This document shows, in pieces, positions 57,561-64,000 of a DNA stretch of 64,000 bases; within the stretch, counting starts at the first letter, position 1, and every line of letters starts with the position of its first letter. The notes under the pieces were generated by a model. It did no database searches. It had not been told where the DNA came from and saw only the letters and a program-made list of their open reading frames with translations. Position numbers and translations under genes: made by a program. Origin of the DNA: Muscardinus avellanarius (lineage: Eukaryota; Chordata; Mammalia; Rodentia; Gliridae); the NCBI GenBank assembly GCA_963383645.1, contig OY726560.1, positions 71,181,399 to 71,245,398 of the forward strand. Reading direction: 5' to 3'.

Positions 57561-59219
57561 CAGAATTAAATTGTCAACTGATTAAAAAGCACATTTTATG
57601 GGACCACCTTTAGTTTATAATTAATATTGGTAAAATAAAATGCTGAACTTGTGATTTACTTAATTATACCCAATATAACTAAACAGCACTCTAATGGCAA
57701 GACTGAAAGTAACTCTTCCATTTTCTCTTCCTTAAGAGTTCTATTGGCGTGGTCATCACAATGTTTGGGAAACTTAGGGATAGGGCGCTCATGACTCAGT
57801 GCCTGACACTGTTCTCTAGGCAGAACCACCCCAAGTCCTGTGGTAGCCAGACTGTGGTCCTCATGATGGAGGAGGGTGGGCAGAGCAGGAAGAGCAGAAG
57901 AAACTGGGTTTGTGCTGAAAGCTGTTGAGAGCCAGCCATGCCTTCAAATCAGTGGACATTCCTGCCTGGCACTCTCCCACAAACATCACTGTTTGATGAG
58001 GACTCCCCACTAACATCGCTCCCTCTACAGCCATGCTCCCCCACAGGACTGGATAATGTGACCTACAACTTACCGCTTTTAGCAGGGGCACAGCTGGGAG
58101 AAGAAGGGGTACATGGGGTCCACTTTCGGTAGCAGCACCATGCTTGCCTCTGGAGGCTGACAGTGATGCTTGCTCTACAGGTCTGCTAAGGACTGGATGC
58201 CCCCACTTCATTAGCTCTAGTGCATACCTTTCCCTTTCTGAGATTCCCACAAGGCACACAGTCAATAGCAGGAGAGCCCTTCACAGCCCAAGGTCACCAA
58301 CGCCCATTGGCTCTGGTTCACATTCCTCTCCCGGCTCCACAGGCCTCAGGTTACAAAGGCCTGATTGCACATTCTTGGGAGAGCGGCACGAGGGCTGGCT
58401 GGGATGAGGGGCAGTGCCGTGCGTGCGTCAGAGATCCAGGTGCAGCTGGTACCAAGGCAGCCCAGGTGGTGGGCAAGAGAGACCTAATGTCTCAGAATCT
58501 CTGGAGAGGTAGCTTTCTTTTGCTTTTTATTGTTCTTTCTCTCCCAAGGCTCTCAAATAAGACTTAAGCTGCATCGATTTGGGTAATTCGAGGGAAAACA
58601 TTTCAAAACTTTCCTTGGCATACCGGTGTTTCAGTTTACTGGAGAGCATTGAGACTTCAAAAACCACAGCGAGGAAGCTGAAACTAAAGCTCCTTTTATT
58701 CCTTCGTTTCTCACAATTGGCTTTCTCTTTCCATTTTATGCTCTAGTGTGTGCAAAATTACTCAACATATTACACAACTTTTGAAATTAATATGAAAGCT
58801 GAAAGATATCACCACAGCCCTGTGGCATGACAGAATTTTTTTCTTGTTGGTAATCATTTCATAATTCACTCTTATGAAAGATGATCTGTATGGAAGACCA
58901 GAAATATATGAAGATCCTTTTAGGAAGCACAACTTTTAGTTGGATAACAACAATTTAATACCCTAGGAAACATTCATCAGGTCTTTTTAGGGCTAATGGT
59001 GGAGCTGACAACTGTGAAAATTATAACTATATTTATTTGAATTCTAATTATATTTTATATTCTTTCAGAATTTGGATTTTTGGACAGATATTGTTATATT
59101 TGCAACGAATTCACTTGGAAAAACTCCAAGTGCCTGTGTCTAAGGAGTGCCAAGGCTCAAATTTACAGATTTATTGGAGAACCAAGATATATATAGCTTT
59201 ACATAAAAAAACAACCCTT
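57561..59219. other. Unassigned sequence
   Basis: No exon or named repeat supported. Overlapping ORFs at 57861-58567 reflect a GC-richer stretch with no recognised domain. Confidence 0.45.
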
Positions 59220-59425
59220 GGCAGGTGTGGTGACACATGCTTGTAATTCCAGAATTTGGGAGGCTGAGACAGTAGGATTGCAGTTCACAGACAGCCTCAG
59301 CTACTTAGTGAGACCCTTTACAACTAAGTGAGACCCTGTTTCAAAATAAAAAATAAAAAAATAGGACTTGGGGTGCAGCTTGGAGGTAGAATGTCCCTGG
59401 GTTCCATCCCCAGTACCACAAAAAA
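59220..59425 (+). repeat. B1-dID SINE, type iii
   Basis: tggcaggtgtggtgacacat to ccatccccagtaccac plus an A-rich tail. Confidence 0.95.
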
Positions 59426-59741
59426 TAAAAATAAAATTAAAAGACCCTAGTCAAAGCTAAGGAAGTTTCTAACTTATGAAGAAAATTTTATGTAAAATAT
59501 GAACTCATGGAATAAGTTGGGCAAGGAAATATGTTGGGTAATAAGGGTAGGTAGGTTCCCACCAATGCATGAAACAGTCCCATGTCTGCTAGGTAAAGTG
59601 TTTTCTCACAAGTACACTTACAGGACGTACACACACATACTCACAAACCAAATATGATCTTCCTATACTGGAAAAGCAAAGCCATAGGAAACCGTACTGT
59701 TATTATAGAGCAAAAGCTTGCAAGTTGTATAAATGCTTTTA

Positions 59742-59945
59742 TTATTTGTGTGTGTGCTACTGGAAATTGAACCCAGGATGTTGTACCTCTGAGCCACATC
59801 CCCAGCCCTATTTTACTTTTTATTTTGAAACAAGGTCTTACTAAGCTGCAGAGGGCATAAGTTGCTGAGTCTGGCCACAAACCTGCAATCCTCCTGCCTC
59901 AGCTTCCCAAGTACTGGGATTACAAACCACCACCACCATGTCCAG
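59742..59945 (-). repeat. B1-dID SINE, minus strand
   Basis: ctggaaattgaacccaggat, gccacatccccagccc, ttttattttgaaacaagg and ccaccaccatgtccagct. The TSD is approximately aaatgc(c)tttt. Confidence 0.94.
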
Positions 59946-60264
59946 CTATAGAAATGCCTTTTTAAAATGGACTGCTTCTAATCAGGCTTCAAGACGTAGT
60001 AGCTTGCCAGTGTCCCTGGCTTTGTTTTCCTCATTATTCCAGCCTTTGGACAGATCTTTGGTGCCTTTTCCTGACCTTGACCAAAGCTTATTTTATCCAG
60101 AGCAAAAGGATTTTGGTGAATAGCATCACCTACACAGAGCACTTGCACTCACCAGTAACCACACTGAGGTGGTAAAATGCCATGTCTTCATTGTATGATA
60201 TCCTAACTTGGAAATTAAAACTAGTTTAAATATGGACCAATAAATACATACAACATGATCAAGG
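59946..60264. other. Unassigned sequence
   Basis: Nothing recognised on either strand. Confidence 0.4.
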
Positions 60265-60435
60265 ACAGAGTGCACTGGAAAGGCCCCTAGGCTGAAAGTG
60301 AGAGGCTGGAAGCTTTGGTCCCCAGCACTAACTAGCTGGAATCACTGAGCCAAGATGCTTAACCTCTCTGTGCTTATTTCTTCTTCCGGAAATGGAGCTA
60401 TTGGGATGGATGATCTCTGCAATCCTAAAATTCTA
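60265..60435 (+). repeat. MIR SINE relic
   Basis: agcactaactagctggaatc, gatgcttaacctctctgtgc and tcttccggaaatggagc follow MIR order. Confidence 0.75.
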
Positions 60436-62870
60436 TGGAATGTGGCTAACACAACGAGAGAACATTACAGTCAATAAATTTAAATGTATATAAGTTAGGA
60501 CCTTGTGTTTTGTGGATATTATTTTAGGTTAAACCTAATCTTAGTTTTCATTGACTATAAAATGAATGAAATCTAAAAACTGGACCAATGAAATTGTCAT
60601 TTCCAAGGTTAGACAATAATCCGATCGTGAAAGCCATCGTAACTTTTCTGGATAGAAGTTGAATGTGTACTATAAAGTTAATGTGAAAGCACATTTTGTT
60701 ATCTGGGTTGCTCTGTGTTTTACATGCTTTGGGCTATTGCACTTTTAGAGTGTGAGAGCATTGGCTTTGTGGCCACGATACATTCGTTCATGGTGCACTG
60801 AAGGCCCAGGAGCATCAGAATTGTGTCCCATGGGTACTGGGTCTCCTCCTTTGTGTGTCTATTCCATTGGGCTCCACTGTGAGTGACTGATCTACCTGTC
60901 AGAACTTTGGACTGCTCGCGCTAAGGGAGTGTCACAGTAAATTCTGACCTTACAGGCAACTCCCAGCGCCTGAGCAGTCCTGTGCTAACTCTGGGGTCGT
61001 GTGTGCTAGACCCGAGGGAGTACAAATGGAGATGAGTCAGGGCCTGGCACCAACCCTGCTCTCCACCCTGCTGGTAAACAGAAGAGCTATTGCTGTCACT
61101 TGGAACCTCTCAGGGCCCCCAAGACTCCAGGAAGAAACAAATTATTTAGAAACCAAAACCTCCAGGCAAGGTAAAGAAAATAGAAGTGTCCACACCCCCA
61201 GCGATGGTTTCATGGACTGTATTGCTGAGAAGGGGAGGGGCCATGGATGGTTCTGGAAGAACTGCTTGACTGAACTTCTCAGCCATAGGCCTTACCCTTT
61301 CGCTGTTTATAAGAGGGTGCCTTTTGCCTTGAAGTCTTGGGATTTTAAAACTTAGTCTTGGTTGCTAATCCATAATATATTTTCCTCCTCTTATTATGTT
61401 TGTATTTTGTGTAGTGTTTTCTATTAAAATTATTCTGTTTAACTTTTTTTCTTAGTTCACGCTTCCTGTCATTCTGGGGAGAAGCTATTAAAAGAAACAC
61501 ATCTTGATAGAAGAATATCACTGGATAACAGATGTGGAATACTTTAGAAAGTAATTGCATTGGGCACTTGAGAACCTGTGTCTTTTGCATTTTTCCAGTG
61601 CTTTGGGAGAGGCCAGGGAGGGGCTACAAGTTTCAGAAATGCCCTTGTGGTCTGGCTTCACGACAAGTCTGTCTGAAGATGTGCCCCAGCTGTGGCTCTG
61701 CTGGGACTGCTGTCACCCTCCCCTCTGTCCCTTTGGAACAGTAGCTACCCTGCAGTCTCTGCGGCATGCTCTGCTGCTGGTCCTAAGCCCAGAACATGCT
61801 CACCTTGTGGACCTTGCCTCCTTCCCCTGTAGGTGCCAGCAAGGTCTGTTCTGAGCTGAGTGAAGGTCACCTACCTAAACTGGAGGCATGGCTAGCTGAT
61901 CCTCCTCGGTCCTTCAGGCAGGGCTCCACCTCTGCTGCTCATTCAGTAACTGAAACTGCTGCTTTTCCTTCTCAGAAGTCGAGGCCAGGCAGGGGCTGGA
62001 CATTGTGATGTCACAGAGTGGAGTCCTTGCCTCTCCCCACAGTCCAGCCTGGACCCTCCTGGAAGGCACTTCCTTTTCCTGCCCATCAGGGCGGTTGAGA
62101 AAGACAGTCCTTCAACTTCTATTTACTTTGCACTCATAACCTTGTTAGAAATCTGAAGGAAGAGTGCCCTGGAAAGCCATAAACTGACCCGCAGAACGAT
62201 AAGATCTTATGGTGGGAAGAAACCCTGGAGATCATCTACTAACTAGATTTTCATCTAACCTCCTTGTTTTACATAGGAGGACGTCTAGGTGCATTGTGCG
62301 GGACTGGAAGAGCTAACTAGAGCGCCAGGCCCTCGCCAAGGACCCCTAGCCCTCCCAACCCCTCTACACCACCCCCTGCTCTCCTCTCTGCATTTGGCCA
62401 CCATCAGGGTTTTCTGGGAGGTAGTTTATCAGAGGACTTCTCCCTAATCCACCTATGAAAAAAAAGTTTGGAAAATATGCATTTCGAGAAGAGAAAAGAG
62501 TCTCAGTGAATAGCATTAGCTTTTCTCACAGCCTATAGGTGCCAGGAACAGCTGGCACTCCTCCTAGACTAGACTCAGAAATCTTGAGCCACCAGACCAA
62601 GTCTAGATTAACAAGTAATGTGACTTTTGAGTAAACAATGTTGTCACTGAGATTTGATGATAAGCAACAAAGTTCAAATAAAAGTGGAGAGATTGTGTTT
62701 ACTGCCAGGCCATGTTAGCTCCTAGTGTGTGCTGAGGAAGGGACAGCAATGAACAATCAGTAAGTAGATTCTCACTGCAAATTAGTTATTTTCTCTTTCA
62801 TATTCTTTACTTTTCTAGACACTATCCCCATATGGTACTTAAAAGAAATCATGTGTGTTGCATAATTTGA
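60436..62870. other. Unassigned sequence, candidate upstream region of DNAJC5B
   Basis: About 2.4 kb without repeats I can name. If a 5' exon or promoter of DNAJC5B lies in the window it should be somewhere right of 32538, but no CpG island, exon or core promoter could be pinned down. ORFs at 60999-62008 have no known domain. Confidence 0.4.
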
Positions 62871-62872
62871 TT

Positions 62873-63103
62873 TGTTTGTTTGTTTGTTTTGTGTGGTACT
62901 GGAGATGGAGCCCTGGGGCTTTCTACCCCCCCCCCCCGGGCTACACTCCCAGACCTATTTTTTATATTTTATTTGGAAACAGTGTCTCACAAAGTTGCTG
63001 AGAGCCTCACTAAGTAGCTGAGGCTGGCTTGGAACCTGTGTGATCCTCCTATCTCAGCCTCCCCAGTGCTAGGATTACACACTTGTGCCACCATGCCCAG
63101 CTA
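62873..63103 (-). repeat. B1-dID SINE, type ii, minus strand, with C12 run
   Basis: (GTTT)n tail, ggagatggagccctggggct, C12 at 62926-62937 where other copies have about 'acctctggg', and a left half ending gccaccatgcccagct. Confidence 0.95.
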
Positions 63104-63169
63104 CATAAGCTGATTTGAATCTGTGAACCCAGGGGATGATGCTTTGAGAATCTCTCAAAAGGAGAACTT

Positions 63170-63349
63170 GCCGGGCATGGTGGTGTACACTTGTAATCCC
63201 CATGCTTGGGAGGCTGAGACAGAAGGATTGCACAGGTTTGAAGCCAGCCTCAGTTACTTAGTGAGGTTCTCAGCAACTTAGTAAGACCCTTTTTCCAAAT
63301 AAAATATAAAATAGGTCTGGGAGTATAATCCGGAGGTAGAAAGCCCAGT
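63170..63349 (+). repeat. B1-dID SINE, type ii, missing the ID B box
   Basis: From gccgggcatggtggtgtaca to agaaagcccagtaacac. ctgggttccatcccc is deleted between two ccc copies. The TSD aaaggagaact is found before the element and after the CA/CG tract. Confidence 0.96.
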
Positions 63350-63413
63350 AACACACACACACATACACACACACACACACGCACGCACGCACACACACAC
63401 GCACACACACACA
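63350..63413 (+). repeat. (CA)n(CG/CA)n tract inside the SINE insertion
   Basis: CA repeats with gcacgcacgcac interruptions. Strict purine/pyrimidine alternation. It lies between the SINE body and its 3' site duplication. Confidence 0.97.
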
Positions 63414-63469
63414 AAGGAGAACTCAAGTTGCACCTTTTAAAAACCAACAGCTAATATTTTATATCCTGC

Positions 63470-63665
63470 TCAGCAATTATGAGCCATTTTCACATAATAT
63501 TTCATTTAATCTTCCCATCTTGGTGAGGTAAACAGTGTATTATTTTTAGTACAATTTTATGGATGAGAAAATTATAGCTGAGAGAGGTTGTGACACGCAC
63601 AAGATCACAAAACTAATTAAACAGGAAAGTTGACATGAACTGCAAACCTGATCTTCCAGCCAAGC
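63470..63665 (+). repeat. MIR SINE relic
   Basis: catttaatcttcccatcttgg, acaattttatggatgagaaaa, gagagaggttgtgacacgc and aagatcacaaaactaatt follow MIR order. Confidence 0.8.
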
Positions 63666-64000
63666 ATTTTCCCCATCACAGGGCTTCCCCAGGGTAGAAA
63701 GATTTGCCATTTGGTCCCAGAACACACTGGAAGGCAACTGCATTAAGCAACCCTTTGAGTAATGAAGAAGAAATTATTCCCATAGGTCATGAATACTATT
63801 TTACTAACCTCCTAAATGTCTTCATAAGAACTTAAAGAAACAGTTAATGAACACTAATTTCAAACCTGAATATAATTATTGCCCTTCTACTCAGTCCCAC
63901 ATCTGTGAACTCTCCTAAGGGAATCATTATGAATATGAACAATATTTGGCTACAAGAGATGCTTTGAAGCATTGTGTATAGCAGAAAGCAAATTAAAAGC

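Noticed and set aside
61532..62008. Overlapping 70-99-residue ORFs as an exon of an upstream gene
   Set aside because: No splice sites, domain or known protein could be supported, and several frames are open at once because the sequence is GC-richer there.

Overview
This window is mammalian nuclear DNA, almost certainly from a squirrel-family rodent (Sciuridae). The main evidence is dozens of copies of a dimeric SINE. Its left half is 7SL/B1-like (gccgggcgtggtggcgcac... with a ggttcgaagcc Pol III B box). Its right half is ID-like (gggctggggatgtagctcag...ggttcaatccccagtacc). This architecture is known as B1-dID in squirrels and some other rodents. LINE-1 copies share a 3' end (...tacaatgcaccaataaaaaa) and are as young as one would expect of an active rodent lineage. 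There are no bacterial genes, operons, CRISPR arrays or phage.

Only one host coding exon is recognised. It lies on the minus strand at 32411-32538 and is the first coding exon of DNAJC5B (cysteine-string protein beta), with canonical splice sites on both sides. The rest of the window is therefore probably intron and 5' flank of this gene: left is downstream, right is upstream. In human, DNAJC5B lies between PDE7A and TRIM55. No other DNAJC5B exon was found here.

Layout. 1-6930: MIR, an unnamed ancient mammalian repeat, SINEs, microsatellites, then about 4.6 kb with nothing recognised. 6930-19800: an ancient minus-strand L1 holding a nearly full-length plus-strand squirrel L1 (7077-16756). 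That L1 was itself hit by six SINEs and by a young 5'-inverted L1 (9070-11074). 19800-25230: MIR and an L2 relic split by an unusual chimeric L1 insertion (21543-24451), then an L1 3' end. 25230-29330: SINE, unassigned sequence, ancient L1, ID element. 29330-37240: sparse repeats and the DNAJC5B exon. 37240-38174: another 5'-inverted L1. 38290-64000: alternating SINEs on both strands, MIR/L2 relics, L1 3' ends, very long dinucleotide repeats and unassigned sequence.

By eye the SINEs fall into three subfamilies. (i) carries '...gcctcgctggcttaagagaccctg...' and 'ggtagaagggtttccagg' and has lost the ID-type B box. (ii) carries '...tttccaaataaaatataaaataggtctgggagt' and 'agaaagcccctgggttcc'. (iii) carries '...tttcaaaataaagaataaaaaatagggc' and 'agaatgcccctgggttc'. 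Entries refer to these as types i, ii and iii. No previously undescribed biological system was found. The most notable items are the chimeric L1, two local template-switch-like patches, the SINE-seeded dinucleotide tracts and the DNAJC5B exon. Repeat boundaries were judged by eye and may be off by several bases unless a target-site duplication (TSD) fixes them.
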